64,000 nt of DNA from Seriola aureovittata (Eukaryota > Chordata > Actinopteri > Carangiformes > Carangidae), in NCBI RefSeq assembly GCF_021018895.1, contig NC_079366.1, positions 29,825,771-29,889,770 on the forward strand, given 5' to 3'. The first letter of the stretch is position 1. Each line of letters begins with the position of its first letter. Below the pieces are notes generated by a model. The model saw only the letters and a program-made list of their open reading frames with translations. It ran no database searches and was not told the origin of the DNA. Positions 1 to 12,343 of the stretch are shown here, in pieces. Both the position numbers and the translations under genes were made by a program.

Positions 1-1000
1 TGACACAGAGAAAATGGAAAACAACTAAAACGTCTTTTCAAACCTCATGTTATTTTACTTGGTTAATATTATAGCTCTTATTTGGTTAGCATTTTATTGT
101 TGCATGGCTTTTGAATGTTTATTTGTATTGTGTTTCATTAGATTCCTGTTTAAGACCCTGAAGCTGAAGAAAGAGACAGTGGTGGCATGAATGAAGTGAG
201 CGGAGGTAAAGTCATTATTATCGTTAGTGCTGCCATTTCCATTTGATATGTAATTGTACTTGTTTTGTCTTTAAGTATTTTAACCGTCGATCTGAGCTTG
301 TTGAATCGTTGGAACGGCTTTTGGATCTTGTGTTTAAATGTTCAGAGAGCCAACACCACCTTCATGGTAGTTTGTTCATTAGTGATTGATTAAATGATAA
401 GGGCTCAGATGATGTGGAATAACCCGGAGGCTTTCAGAGTGACTCCGTAAGCAAGAAAAACATGATGATGGAGGCTTTTTTATTTTATTTTATAAGTATT
501 TGACTCATTTTCTTTAAGTGATATCACGACCAGATACATTGAACCCAATAAACTCCACCTTCACCCAGGCTGACGCTGCTAAATATAAACCCTGCAGGAA
601 CAAACAACATAGATTTGCGATCATGGCGAAGGCGTGTGAGCCTTCCACTGAACACGCCTTTGTTTGTGATGTGGGACAAAGGGTGAAGCATATGTTAGAC
701 ACCACGGCATTATCAGTGTGGTGAGAGTTTGTTGGCAGCAACCAGGAAACTAATGCAGGTGGATAAAAACCAGAATTCTGGTTCTTCAGCATTCCAGCAG
801 CCGTCAGCCCTCGGTTACTGCCTCGCCGGTTTTTAACAGACTGTTCATCAAAGAGCCTCATGAGATGGTTAACGTAGACAACAAAAAACAAACCAAAGAT
901 GAAATAACTGATCACTGTTCAGGCAGAAAAGGTGTGAAAGGTGTCTCCATAGTGATGACACCTGGTGCTCAAACACCAGCTGTAAACATCACTTCATCCG
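1..1000. other. Intergenic or intronic sequence without recognised gene
   Basis: Apart from the weak exon at 142-190, this stretch has only short frames without conserved motifs. The opposed frames at 514-915 overlap each other and resemble no protein I know. Confidence 0.5.
142..190 (+). CDS. Possible terminal coding exon (weak)
   Basis: An acceptor-like TTTCATTAG at 133-141 is followed by one open frame (starting at 143) reading F-L-F-K-T-L-K-L-K-K-E-T-V-V-A and then TGA. A donor-like GGAG|GTAAAG follows near 206. The other frames stop early. It might be the end of a gene to the left, or chance. The protein is not recognised. Confidence 0.2.
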
Positions 1001-1021
1001 GTTGGCTGGATGGCTGGTTCA

Positions 1022-1600
1022 TTGGTTGATTTATTGGTTGGTTGGCCGTTTGGTTGGCTAGTTAATTGGTTGGCTGGTTAATTGGTTGGCTGGTTGGTTG
1101 GTTGGTTAATTGGTTGGATGGTTGGTTGGCTGATTAATTGGTTGGTTGGTTGGCTAGTTAATTGGTTGGTTGGTTGGCTAGTTAATTGGTTGGTTGGTTG
1201 GTTAATTGGTTGGTTGGTTGGTTGGTTAATTGGTTGGTTGGGTGGTTAATTGGTTGGTTGGTTGGTTGGTTGGTTGGTTGGTTGGGTGGTTAATTGGTTG
1301 GTTGGTTGGTTGGTTGGTTGGTTGGTTGGTTGGTTGGTTGATTGGTTGGTTGGTTGATTGGTTGTTTGGTTGGTTGGTTGATTGGGTGGTTAATTGGTTG
1401 GTTGGTTTGTTGGTTGGTTGGTTGGTTGGTTGGGTGGTTAATTGGTTGGTTGGGTGGTTAATTGGTTGGTTGGTTGGTTGGTTGGTTAATTGGTTGGTTG
1501 GTTGGGTGGGTGGTTAATTGGTTGGTTGGTTGGGTGGTTGGTTGGTTGGGTGGTTGGTTGGGTGGTTGTTTGGCTGGTTATTGGTTCATTGGTTAATTGG
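1022..1600. repeat. Tetranucleotide TTGG minisatellite with interspersed TTAA units
   Basis: Roughly 580 bp of GGTT/TTGG units broken at intervals by TTAATTGG and TGGGTGG variants. The 95-codon open frame inside (G-W-L-V repeats) is an artefact: a tetranucleotide array with no stops. Confidence 0.95.
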
Positions 1601-1654
1601 TCTAAAATATCACTGTAAGCTGTTACATTGAGATTTCCTGTTAAATGGAAGTGT

Positions 1655-1690
1655 GTCCACATACTTTTGACCATGTGGTGTGCAGGTATA
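1655..1690. mobile_element. Terminal-like motif of a Tc1/mariner-type transposon (remnant)
   Basis: A segment around GTCCACATACTTTTGACC and CATGTGGTGTG resembles the ends of fish Tc1-like DNA transposons as I remember them. No transposase and no clear partner repeat were found, so it is at most a relic. Confidence 0.35.
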
Positions 1691-1699
1691 TCCTTACTA

Positions 1700-3765
1700 T
1701 AACTTTCCACAGTCTGATTCATCTGAAATTCATCGTGTCAGCTGGTGTAAGTCGTTTATCATGAGCTCTTATCTAATAAACTTGATTGAGGCTGATGATA
1801 AACAGGACTTTGCCTTTCTTTGGAATCTGTAAACACTTCGAACTGTTCCTCGTTCTGACCTTTGCTCTTTGATTGGGGAGTTATCACTGAGTCTGTGAAG
1901 GGTAAGAAACTCCAGAGCATGAGGCGGCTCAGAGACGAGCTCGACAGGGAAATGAGAACTCAGACGATGCTCATCTCCAGACAAGAGAATCTTTTTGTTT
2001 TTCCCCGACATGTAGTAATACCTCCTCAGAAGTCTGACCACACAGAAACCACATCACATCCACACATCTACCCAGAAAGAGGCAGGAACATCCAGAAACT
2101 CTCCACATCCTTTTTAAAATAATGAAGTGAGAAAGATGCAGGAGTCAGCTGCTCAACAGTGATTTAAACTCCAGGTTCAGAGACACAGAGACACTGTCTG
2201 ATAACCACAGATGGACCCTGAACATCTATAACTCTCCTCAGATGTTTTATAAGCATCACAGTATCACACAGATTCCTCCACCCACAAGTCTGCAGCTTTC
2301 CCACAGTTTGACCTCTAATATAATCGACCAATACATTTGTTTCATTTCTCCTTTCATGTTTCCAACAGTCAAGCAAAGACAAGTATTCAGTTTGTGATAT
2401 GATGAAACAGATAAAAGCAGCAGATCATTTCAGAGGAGTAACGTCTCCACGGGTTAAAACCTTAGAGTCGTGTTTTTTCTGTCCGTGTCAGAAACATGTG
2501 AAACTGTTTCTGTTTAATCTGGTGGAAAATCCTCCGGCAGGACGAGGAACTTGTGATTTTGTTTCATGGTGCAGATCCAGAAATTCTTTAAAGAAGTTTT
2601 GAAATTGTTAAAGAAAAATTTAAGAAAGATTTTGAACACTCTCCAATGAACTAATGCACGTGTTTGGATTAAAAACATTCTGCCTCATGTATCTGACACA
2701 TGACTGTTCAAATGAAGTTTGATAAAGGTAAAATAACAGGTCTGCTAATTGTTTTAATGTGGAACCACTGTGAATATAAACTGTGTGTTTCTGTGCTTCT
2801 TCCTGCACACAGGTCTCACAGATGTTGATCTCAATGAGACTGAAATTACCTGTTTAAATAAAGAAAAATGTTAAAATTTGCTGAAATATTCCAGCAGTAA
2901 TCAGATTCAGTGATATAGAATGAATGAATGAATGAATGAATAATATTCTCCTACAGGTACAACCTGAATCTGTGCCAATGGCAGAGCCTATGACACCTGA
3001 TTGGGGGGGGTGAGTGGGGGGGTGGGGTGGATCAGGTCACCTGGGGGGGGGAGGGGCCACAGGTTGTACGCTCCTGTTGTACTCTCAAACTATCCTCATG
3101 GTCTCCACAGCGTCTGTGTGTTCAGTTTGGTTTTGGACTTGCTTCAACAGACAACAGCAGCCACCCACACACATACTTTCATTCATCCATCCCTACATCA
3201 CAGATGGAAGCTGCTGGGAATCTGTGTTGCAACATTTACGTTCATCTCAAATTTTACTCTTTTTTTTTTTAAAATCAAGATTATTGGAAACAAACACAAA
3301 ACAACCTAATACTTTCTTTTTATTTTCATATTTTAGCTGAACAAATATTCTACTGACCAGTGGTGAAATGTACTTTCCCCATTCATATTGTACATTGTGC
3401 ATATTTGTATTATTTTTTATATATACATCTTTTATAATATTTTTTCACATTTTATTATAAATATTTTTATTGGAAACAAATTCTATTTTTAATTACATTT
3501 CTTCTTCTTTCTATGTTTACTGTTATTCACCAAAACACCAACGCAAACTCCTCCTACGTGAAAACCTGCTTGGCAATAACTCGAAATATTGAACTGTTTT
3601 TATTCCTCAACATAATATGTTTGTTTCATGTGATTCAATACTACATTATTTATCTTCTCGCATAAAGTGTAAAATTGACTCCACTTTGACAAAATACAAC
3701 AATAATATACTCTTATATACAATGAAAAAAAACATATTATTTTATAATAATGTAAAGGATCCATT
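1700..3765. other. Intergenic sequence without recognised gene
   Basis: No convincing exon. It holds an (AATG)n run at 2921-2941 and G-runs at 3003-3056. Short frames on both strands lack family motifs. The intron of the signal-peptide gene at 4006 may cover this region. Confidence 0.5.
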
Positions 3766-3769
3766 CAGC

Positions 3770-3890
3770 AAAATTTACCTGATGACACTTTGACTTAGTA
3801 ACATTTTGAATTCACGACTTTTACTTGTATTGGAGGATTTTAGACTATGATATAAGGATCTGAGAACTTCTTCCACCGCTGCCAATATGT
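3770..3890 (-). repeat. Dispersed fish repeat, TACTTTTACTT family, copy 1
   Basis: Ends with GAACTTCTTCCACC and contains ACTTTTACTTGTAT; related segments occur at 8255-8345, 36735-36832 and 39425-39600. This resembles a very common teleost interspersed sequence. Confidence 0.5.
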
Positions 3891-3939
3891 TCTGTAATAT
3901 GTAATATATAATAAAAGTATTAAAGTTGAATTTACTCAC

Positions 3940-4006
3940 CAATCGCAGCAGAAACTGCGCAGACCAGGAGAAGCTGGGCAGTGAACGCACCGTGCAGCCG
4001 CCGCAT
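3940..4006 (-). CDS. First coding exon of an unidentified secreted or membrane protein (partial)
   Basis: Reading the minus strand from ATG at 4006: M-R-R-L-H-G-A-F-T-A-Q-L-L-L-V-C-A-V-S-A, then A-I and a split codon. This is a classic signal peptide: a basic n-region, a hydrophobic core and small residues before the cleavage site. It ends at a consensus donor (ATTG|GTGAGT, intron from 3939) in phase 1, typical where a signal exon joins an extracellular-domain exon. The sequence upstream (4007-4130) is GC-rich with CpGs, as for a promoter. No second exon was recognised in 1-3930, so the rest is probably outside the window. The protein is not identified. Confidence 0.5.
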
Positions 4007-4262
4007 GATTTCAGGCCTCCTCACCGTCCGTCCAGCACCAGCTCGGGTCCGGCTTCCCTCTCAACACTCAGAGGCCGAAGTTAAATGAATAAAAGCCCAG
4101 CGAGCCTTCATCACAACGCCCAAGTTTTCGCAATGACACGGGGAATTTTTTTTTTTTCCCGGTCAGTAAAGTTCAAGTTCCTGGTTCTTGTTCTATGGTT
4201 CCACAGAAAACTCTCGGTCAGTGATTAGTCACACACATAATGGTCATCCTTCCTTTCTTCTG

Positions 4263-4332
4263 TCTGTCTGTGTGTGTGTGTGTCTGTGTGTGTGTGTGTC
4301 TGTGTGTGTCTGTGTGTGTGTGTGTGTGTGTG
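4263..4332. repeat. (TG)n microsatellite with TC interruptions
   Basis: About 70 bp of TG dinucleotides with regular TGTC breaks. Open frames on both strands here are artefacts. Confidence 0.95.
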
Positions 4333-4682
4333 ATGAGAGTCAGAGTAGACAAACGACAGCCAAACAACCTGTTTATCTGGGAAACACCTGGATGACGTCA
4401 GCGGATACAGCAATTACTACCTTTTTTTCAAAATAAAGGTTTAAAAGGTTTTAAATAATTATATGATGGAGAGGAAAATTTAGAGGTGGATTAATAAACA
4501 AGTAGATAAATACAAGTATATGCTAAGTGTAAAATAACAAGAACATATGTTAACAAAAAGCTAGGAATATAAAAACAAATCCATAAATAATACATAATAA
4601 AACATACTTTACATTAATTCAATAAGTTTTTTGATTGTTTTTTAAATGATTTATTATTTCACCACCTGAATACAGGCTAATT

Positions 4683-4750
<68 letters not shown>

Positions 4751-4797
4751 AATAATAATAATAATAATAATAATTATTATTATTATTATTAATAATT

Positions 4798-4853
<56 letters not shown>
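4683..4853. repeat. GATA and ATT/AAT compound microsatellite
   Basis: (GATA)n to about 4712, then alternating (ATT)n and (AAT)n blocks to 4853. The complementary blocks could fold into long AT hairpins. Confidence 0.95.
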
Positions 4854-4859
4854 GGTTCG

Positions 4860-6590
4860 GGTTAAATCCCGCTAAATGGGACATCAATGCCACCCACTGT
4901 AGTAAATCTGTATTTGCATTACGGAGCAAAGCAGTAATGGCAAAGGATTATGGGTAATAGTCAAAGCGACGGAGGATTCGCTGCGAGCTAATGAGTCTGA
5001 GTAGCTGTGGACAAAATAATGTTTATAAGTTTGAAAAAAGTACATGAAAATTGAGCTGGCTTGGTCAGGGTGAATATTATTAGTTTTATATTAAATTTCG
5101 CCATGGTTTTATTAAGTCAACTATTATTTTTTATGTGTTTTACTGCCGGAAAATAAACCCCTCCACTTAAGCTAGCTAACGTTAACGTAATGCTACTTTT
5201 CAGACAGAGCATGCGCAGTGACCATTCTACTCTTGTCTTGAATGAAGGTATGTTACAGTCACTCTACACAGTATGGTAATGTTTTGTGTTTTATAATATA
5301 ATTAAGTCACATTGATATGGAATGAAAAACAAAAAAAACCCAAAACGTAACAGTCTGCTTGAGAGATATTAATGATTATACATTTGTTCATATTTTTTAT
5401 TATTTTTTATTGTGTTGTTTTGTATTATTTTGTATTTCTGTACTTTTTCTTTGTGGATTTGGAATAGGGACAGTTGTGGTAAATCTAAAAAGTGACCGAG
5501 GATTTGCCACAAGACGCTGTGGCGCTGTGTGTCCACAAGAGATGACCCATTCTCTTCTATTGTTCTGTCATAAATGCAGATGAATGCTGATGAGGAATAA
5601 ACCTGCTGTTACCACACACCCGACCAGCTCTGGTGACTTCATCTCACGAAGGTCACAGATAGGAAGTAGATCGACGTACCAGGTATTTTGATGTGTAGCT
5701 ATGGAGTTTTAATATTAATCGGTACGCATTTTATCTGTTTTGAAATCAAGTGTTTTTAAGATTTATCATGTTTCCCTGCAGAGCATCAGCTCTCCATTAG
5801 CTGCTCTTGCTGTGGAATTTTTTTGTTTGGTTTTGGTTCATTTTAGTTGTTTTTTTTTCTTTTGTATATCCAGCCTTGGCAAGTGAGCCGGTATAGCAGG
5901 CGAAAAGAAGTGGGTATTGCCCTTTGGGTGGACTAGTTTTCATTTCTTGTTTTCATTATTTGTTTGTTCATATTTTTAGAAAACGGCTTACTTCCCCAAC
6001 TGTGGTTAAACTTTGCTCATGTCAAATCCCAGTCGTCAGTCAGGCCAGGCTGAAGGTTTGACACGGGTTGTTCCTTAAATAATGTGTCACTTTGGAACGT
6101 GTTAATTCAATAAAGTGTGCACAAGTTAGCATCGTAGTGGAGCTTAACCCCTGTCCTGTCAGTTTTAGCTGGGAACTCACAGAGGAGGTGGAGCTGGTTG
6201 AGGAAGAATTGTAAATTGTACTTATGTGTTAAGTAACTCTGTAAGCTTTACACCCTGGGTTGTCATTTCTTACCTGGATACCTGTAGTGGGTGTAACAGA
6301 TTTTTTCATTTTAAGCTTTTATTCTGAAGGCGATATCCTTTTTTATTATACACCCAGCTTCATGACCGTGGAGGAAGCTGAAGGAATTTGAATTTACAAA
6401 TATGGTTTGTGGGCTGGTTCAGCGTATCGTAGTGGGTGTGGTTAGTTTGTATGGGGGCGTGGTTTGTAGGCTCTTCAAGGCTGCAGCTGGTAGATCAGCC
6501 TATAAAGGAGATCTGGTCTTTGTCGCCACCTACAGTTCACACCGTGATATGACATTTGTATTGTTTTGACAGCTGTGGCTCAATTCATGT
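4860..6590. other. No protein gene seen; possible promoter near 5.2 kb
   Basis: A GCATGCGCA motif at 5209-5217 resembles an NRF1 site. It is followed by a donor-like GAAG|GTATGT at about 5248. Another donor-like CCAG|GTATTT lies at about 5690. These could mark a non-coding transcript on the plus strand. No protein frame with recognised motifs was found. Confidence 0.3.
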
Positions 6591-6680
6591 GTTTTAATGT
6601 GTTTTTTTTAAACTTATATTAAGCATGTTGAATTGCCTTATTGTTGAAAGGTGCTGTACAAATAAACTCGTCTTTCCTTG
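6590..6680 (+). mobile_element. 3' tail resembling a LINE/SINE end
   Basis: The sequence GAAAGGTGCTGTACAAATAA followed by ACTCGTCTTT matches the style of 3' ends of fish non-LTR retroelements. No coding remnant is attached. Confidence 0.4.
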
Positions 6681-6812
6681 CCCAATATGACCATATGATA
6701 CAGTATACACAACAGGTGTTCAGTTGTAATTCCTAAAGTGTAAAGTCCTGTCTTAATAATTATTCTCATTATTCGGAAAATATCTCGCAACTGTTTTGAT
6801 GATTTTCCTGAC

Positions 6813-6860
6813 TCTTCTCTTCTCTTCTCTTCTCTTCTCTTCTCTTCTCTTCTCTTCTCT
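6813..6860. repeat. (TCTCT)n pentanucleotide microsatellite
   Basis: About nine units of TTCTC/TCTCT; the minus-strand E-K-R-R-E frames are artefacts of it. Confidence 0.95.
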
Positions 6861-6869
6861 GTATCTGAC

Positions 6870-7485
6870 CCAGTAAAAGACTGCAGCTGTAATCCCATAA
6901 GAGGCTTTGCTTTTCACTCTGCTGAAGTTGGATGCTGTTGGCACGGTGCGATAAACACGCTTTGTCACAGCAGCTCAGGATAAGATGACAACAACTGGAC
7001 AACAGACATTTCGTACAAAGTGAGAGGAGTTGTTTCAAATTAGCTGATTTCACACAGGAGTGATAGTGATATATTTACCACAGAACCTATATTCACCATA
7101 TGGTTAAGACAAGATGTAGTTTATCAATTATTATATTATTGGGAACAGGGCTGGTTGGTTAATAATCAGGAGATGGAACTGTAGTTTCACTTCATTCATA
7201 TTTGAATTGATGAACAAAGCAGACATGCGGGGCAGTACAGAGGTCTGGAGACAAGCTAACTGTCCCTGTTTGTTTGTATGAATATCTCCATACACACTGC
7301 AACTCATAACGGGAATAAATTAAGTCAGATTTTCATGCGCTTTGGACTCATTACCTCTGTATTTCTAACATCCAGGCTACAGCATCGGTTCCTGTGTTAT
7401 GACTCCTTACAAATCTCGAATCACTGCCTTATAGTTGTATACAATAATGGCCAGAAGTGTTTTTATAGGAACTTTATGATGTCGC
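6870..7485. other. Nothing recognised
   Basis: AT-rich sequence with short unrelated frames only. Confidence 0.5.
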
Positions 7486-7489
7486 AGTC

Positions 7490-7875
7490 AAGTTGACCTT
7501 TGACCATTCTGTCACTTTATTTTATCCTTATGGACATTTGAGTTAAATTGTGTCACAATTAGTTAATTAATTTGTTAGTTACGGACAAAAAAAAAACGTG
7601 TTTTGTGAAGTCAGAAGTGATGAAATTCCTTCTGTGCGTTCCTGATATATTGCATTCACAAGTCACCTCAACCTTGAACTTTTGACCTTTGACCACCAAA
7701 TTCTAATAGGTTCATTCTTGAGTCCAGGTGAATGTTTCTGCCAATTTTAAAGAAGTTCCGTCGTCGCGTTACTGAGTTATCGCATCCACAAGAGCAGGAC
7801 AGACGGACTGACAACCCGCAAACAATATACCTCCAGCTCTGACTGTCGCCGGCGTGGAGGAATAAAACTGTGACT
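7490..7875 (+). repeat. Dispersed teleost repeat ending in GTCGCCGGCGTGGAGG
   Basis: The text (GACCTTTGACCACCAAATTC, GGACAGACGGACTGACAACC, TGTCGCCGGCGTGGAGG) is a degenerate copy of an interspersed repeat I know from acanthomorph fish. Internal degeneration suggests an old copy. Confidence 0.6.
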
Positions 7876-8254
7876 ATTTGGAGACTCTTGTCACATTTCC
7901 CATGTCTGGTTATCAGAAAGACCAAAGAGTGATTTCCCCTCTAAATTTCTGAAATGATTCCATTTAAATAACTGTTCATGGAGCAAAGTGGTAAATATAT
8001 CCGATATTTAAGAAAAAAAAGCAAAGATTAGATTCTTTTCCTTCTTAATCGTCTCATGAACCCTCAGATTTATCTTCTGACCCTTTGGAGGGACCCAAAC
8101 CTTGAGTTGCGGGAAACACTGGACTAATTTACTTGAACGTAAAGTCGTTAAAACCAGCTCCACCTCGAGCAGCTACGACGGTAAAAGGCTGCTAAAGCAT
8201 TGATGCCTCAGGATTAACAATATAAAATAATCATATAAAATAATAATAAATCAC

Positions 8255-8345
8255 TCAGTCATTTTTACTTTTAGACACTTTGAGTAGAATTTACTGCAGA
8301 TGATACTTCTGTACCTTTACTTAAAAATCTTTCCTTCAGTACAGC
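8255..8345. repeat. Dispersed fish repeat, TACTTTTACTT family, copy 2
   Basis: Degenerate AGTCATTTTTACTTTTAG and CTTCTGTACCTTTACTT segments related to the copies at 3770, 36735 and 39425. Confidence 0.35.
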
Positions 8346-8989
8346 ATCTGTAGTGTGAGTGTAAGTTGCAGCAGTTGTTCGTACAGAAGAGAAACATGGT
8401 GTCAGTCAGGGCAGTGGGATTACTCAAGGCTCCATCAGTGGTGTCATGACAGGTCTGACTCTTCCCATGATCCTCCTCTCCACCTCTGTGCACTCGGACC
8501 CGGTCTTCATATTTCTGCCCACTCAGCTCGCCACGTGAGGAGTAATTACTGCTGCCGTCTGCACGCCGGGCCAGTATAATCCCGCAGGGACAAATCCCAC
8601 CCGCTCCTCCTCGGGCACCGAGCATCCCGCTGGGTCGATTCCAGACAGATGTTCAACCTGACAGCTGGAATGTGGACGCGTTAGTGTGAGTCTTTGATAT
8701 AGATTGGTCTCAGGATCGTCAGGAACAACATCTGGATCAGGCTTTGGATGGTGTTTGTTTAATTAACAGAAAGATTGACAAGAAGTTTGGGAGTGTGGAA
8801 GTACATTTACACTGAGATGTGCACACACATTTACACCACCACCAGCAGCCGGGACTGTTGACTCAAGGCAGGTCGGGTCCATGGATTCTGACCCTCAGCA
8901 GAAATCCTGATCCATCAGACCTGGCCACGTTAATCCAGTCTGTCCACTGCAGCCTCAGGTTTCTGTTCCTGGTGACAGGAAGTGAAGCC

Positions 8990-9640
8990 TGACGTGGTCT
9001 TCTGTTGTTGAAGTCCGTCCACCTCGAGGTTGGAGATGTTGTTCACTCTGAAGCTTCTCTGCTGACCACAGTTGTAAAGAGTGGTTATCTGAGTGACTGT
9101 AGCCTTTCTCTCAGCTCCAACCATAAAGATGTGGATAAAGATGGACGTAGCCTCTGAGAAGCCACCCACAGGTTTCTGAAAAGCGTTTTTGAAGCTCAGA
9201 GTGAGCTGCCCCACCGTCGCCATCTTGGCAGCGCCTGACTCCGCCCCCTAACTCCCAGCTAATCCAAATATTGGAAAGAGGAGGGGGCGTGTGTGGAGCT
9301 GAGAATTTGGTGCATACTGGTTTGTGGCGAGCGTACGCTCACCCACCTGTCACTCAAAGAGGCCACACCCTCAATTATACATAACTCTAAACCTTAATAA
9401 AATGTAAACAGGTGAGTTATATAAACAGGTGAGTTATATAAACAGGTGTCATGAAGGAGGAAATTAGCTCTAGAGACCAAAACAGCTTTTGTACCAGGCT
9501 GTAAACATGTTTATTTCTGCTGTAAAGTTGGACATTTTAGCATGGGAGTCTATGGGGACTGACTCACTGTTGGAGCCAGACTCTAGTGGTCATTAGAGGA
9601 ACTGCAGTTATTGGTTCTTCAGTTTTGGCTTAATTTTTCA
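8990..9640. repeat. Dispersed teleost repeat (GAGTCTATGGGGACTGACTC type)
   Basis: Contains AGCTCTAGAGACCAAAACAG, GAGTCTATGGGGACTGACTC and TTAGAGGAACTGCAGTT, all hallmarks of a repeat common in acanthomorph genomes. The 97-codon minus-strand frame at 8930-9223 belongs to it. A 17-bp unit (AAACAGGTGAGTTATAT) is locally duplicated near 9407-9446. Confidence 0.6.
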
Positions 9641-10060
9641 GTGATAACGAGATCAGGCGAAAAAAATTTTTTTTTTTTTGAGATAATGAGATATCAGGAG
9701 ACGATTTTGACTGAACATTGCAAGTAACACACAGTCCAGATAATCAACACCGCTCATGCATCATACGGTAACCATGACCACGATGTGATTTCTGCCCTTG
9801 ATTGAAATATTCTCTGATGTGTTGATCAATGTGTCGTCCTGACATTTTCAGTTTACAGCACCAGAAGTTGCCATCTGCATCTGATCTCTGATTTACAAAG
9901 TAATTATAATGAGAAAACAAACCTTGTTATCTCGGGATAACGAGATAATTATCCCCTTTATCTCAGGATAACAAAAAAAATCGCCTTCTCCTGATAATAT
10001 CTCGTTATCTCGGGATAACGAGCTTTGTTATCTTAAGCTAACGGGATAAAAAGATATCTC
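9640..10060. repeat. Fold-back element rich in GATAACGAGATA
   Basis: The left arm (about 9643-9705: GATAACGAGATCAGGCG, A/T run, ATATCAGGAGACGATTTT) is the inverted complement of the right arm (about 9968-10025: AAAAATCGCCTTCTCCTGAT, ATCTCGTTATC). Extra inverted GTTATCTCGGGATAACGAGA palindromes lie between. It is probably a non-autonomous DNA transposon. Confidence 0.6.
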
Positions 10061-12340
10061 TAATTATCACCTTTCTCTGCCTCCATGCAAAAAAAAGATA
10101 ACATGAGAAAAGATAAGATGAAATAAGATAAGATTAGATAAGATTTTCGTTTCTCATCTTACCACAACAGCAGCGGTCACTGAGTGCAGGCCAACAGCCA
10201 AACGGCTCGACCCAGACAGGCTAATAACCGCTGCAGCTGATCAGGATGATGCTGTCAGCGATGGGAGAGAGGGACTTTATCATTGACCTCAGTGTAATTG
10301 GGTTTAACATGATTGTTTGTTTTTTTGTTTGTTTTTTTGTGATTACTCAGACAGAAAACTGTTTCTACTCCAGTGATGATCCTTCAGTCCAGTTATCCCA
10401 TCTGCTGGAATGAAGCTCAGATTAACCTTGATTGATTAAAAAGATAAAAAAGTCGCTTTTTAATTCAGACAATAGTGGATAGAGAGGTGATAAAATATTA
10501 TTGCATGTTTACATAAAACTGATGAGGTGAAGTTGTTACTCACATTGTACCAATTCATCTCTTTCTAACACCAGGATGCTGATGAGGTCACCACACTGTC
10601 GATGAAAGGTGTCATCATGCAGGTGCATGGCAGTAGTTTTAAGCCATTTCTTTTCCTGTTACTTCAGACACACATTAACCAGTATGTGGCAGTTTTCCGT
10701 GTAATGAGGATGAACTGAATGAATGTGTCAGTATATTTTTAATTGAATGTTGTTTTATTGTATCTTTTTTTTTTTTGTCTTTTGACTTATGTTCTCCCAA
10801 TTCGAATTCATTCCTTGTCGATTGTAAGGTTAAGATGTTAATTCATGTTCATCAAAAATATATTGACAGTGTTTATACAGTAAATTATTTACATATCTAT
10901 GTTTATGCAATTATTATTTATATTTCCAGTCTTTGAAAACAGTTACTGTAACCTCCAGATTCAATCTCTCTAGTTTTCCTCTGATTTACCTCAGTCCTCA
11001 TCTCTGATTGGTTAGTTTAGTGACATGTGACCTTTACAAACAGGAAGTGTTGTTGTGAAGCAGACGAAGTGTTAAAGTTAGTCCGTCTCCATCCAGCTGT
11101 TTCTTTTATCAAAAGTGATCCTTACCGCCACGTATCAAACCGTCCCGTTACATCGAATGTGTTGGTCTATAGTGAGCGGACACATGATCCCTCACTGGCT
11201 TCCCACCCACCAACTGGTGCTCGCCCAAAATGAACAAACTCATCTCTTCAACTCGTATTTTTTCCTGATTCCTGCTGCCTGTGGACTTTGGAGAGACTCG
11301 CTGCTGCAGTTACACAACTTTTAGCGCCTTTTACGGTTAATAATTGTTATGTAATAGTTATATATAATAGTTGATATGAGTTGGTAGATTTTAGTGTGTC
11401 CTGCACTCTTGTGGCCGGAGAGAAAAAACAAAATCTAGTTTTAAAAGCTCTCAATATCATATAAAAATCAAAACTATCAAAATGACTTTTAATGAACTTT
11501 TATGCTTTTGCATCTGTGTGGGAGTTCGTGTGTCTGTAGTGAAGAGGATTCAGCTGTGAGAGTTCGGTGGCGTCTTTAAATCCCCGGATGAAGGCGTGTT
11601 GAGGATTTAGACCAGAGTGAGTGAAGATTCTGCTGATTTGGGTCTGATCTGGGTGGAAAATCAAGCTTTAGCTTCTGCGGCTTTGTTTGGAGACAGTGAC
11701 AGACTTCATCAGGCTCCGTAAGCTTCTGTGTGAATCTGATGAAAGCTCTGTTCATCTGATGCTGGTCAGTGACAAAATACAGTTCATTGACCCCTGAGGG
11801 AATTAGGTCATTAAACAGTCATTGGTGAACGACAAGATATTCTCTTTTATTATGATTCCAACATTTTTATTACATACACATGTAATAAATCCAGTCTTGA
11901 TCCCTTAAGGAAGAAGGAGAAAAAAACTCTTATAAAACTTTCTGTTTGAGACAGGTAGTAAACTCCAGCAGTTTGAGTTTGGAGTCCAATTACGTCCTCC
12001 ACTTGAGGAAAATCAGTTGAAGAAGAACTGATTTTCACTTAAGAAATATTTAGATTTCGTTTGATTGTGAGGACTAATGATTATCAAGGAAAATTTGAGT
12101 GGGTTGTGGTATCAAATTTTCATAAACAGCTGATGTAAAAGATGGAAATAATATGAAATGAATGAGTATCTCTAACGTAGGGATTTTTCAAAGTTTGTAT
12201 TTGTTTTCTGATCATTTATGTTGTGTAACGTGATGACAGTAGTTTATTCTTGACATTGGAATTAGTACTTATAAATGTTGTAAAACTACAAAAAACCTTT
12301 GTTTTGTTAAGTTTATTTTGAAATTCTTTTATTTCTTACA
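10060..12340. other. No gene recognised
   Basis: Includes a GATAA-rich stretch at 10103-10150. No exon with family motifs was seen on either strand. Confidence 0.5.
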
Positions 12341-12343
12341 CAG

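Noticed and set aside
1230..1517. 95-codon G-W-L-V repeat frame (and opposite T-N-Q-P frame)
   Set aside because: Translation of the TTGG tetranucleotide array; every frame is open and no gene signals flank it.
2620..2808. Minus-strand 62-codon frame as second exon of the signal-peptide gene
   Set aside because: Joining in the required phase gives a different frame that stops after about 31 codons; no domain motif.
4855..4885. tRNA-like GGTTCGGGTTAAATCCCGC segment
   Set aside because: Only a vague T-arm likeness; no acceptor stem or anticodon arm can be folded around it.
6638..7053. Overlapping minus-strand frames with R-R-E-E-K repeats
   Set aside because: Pentanucleotide (TCTCT)n read in three frames.
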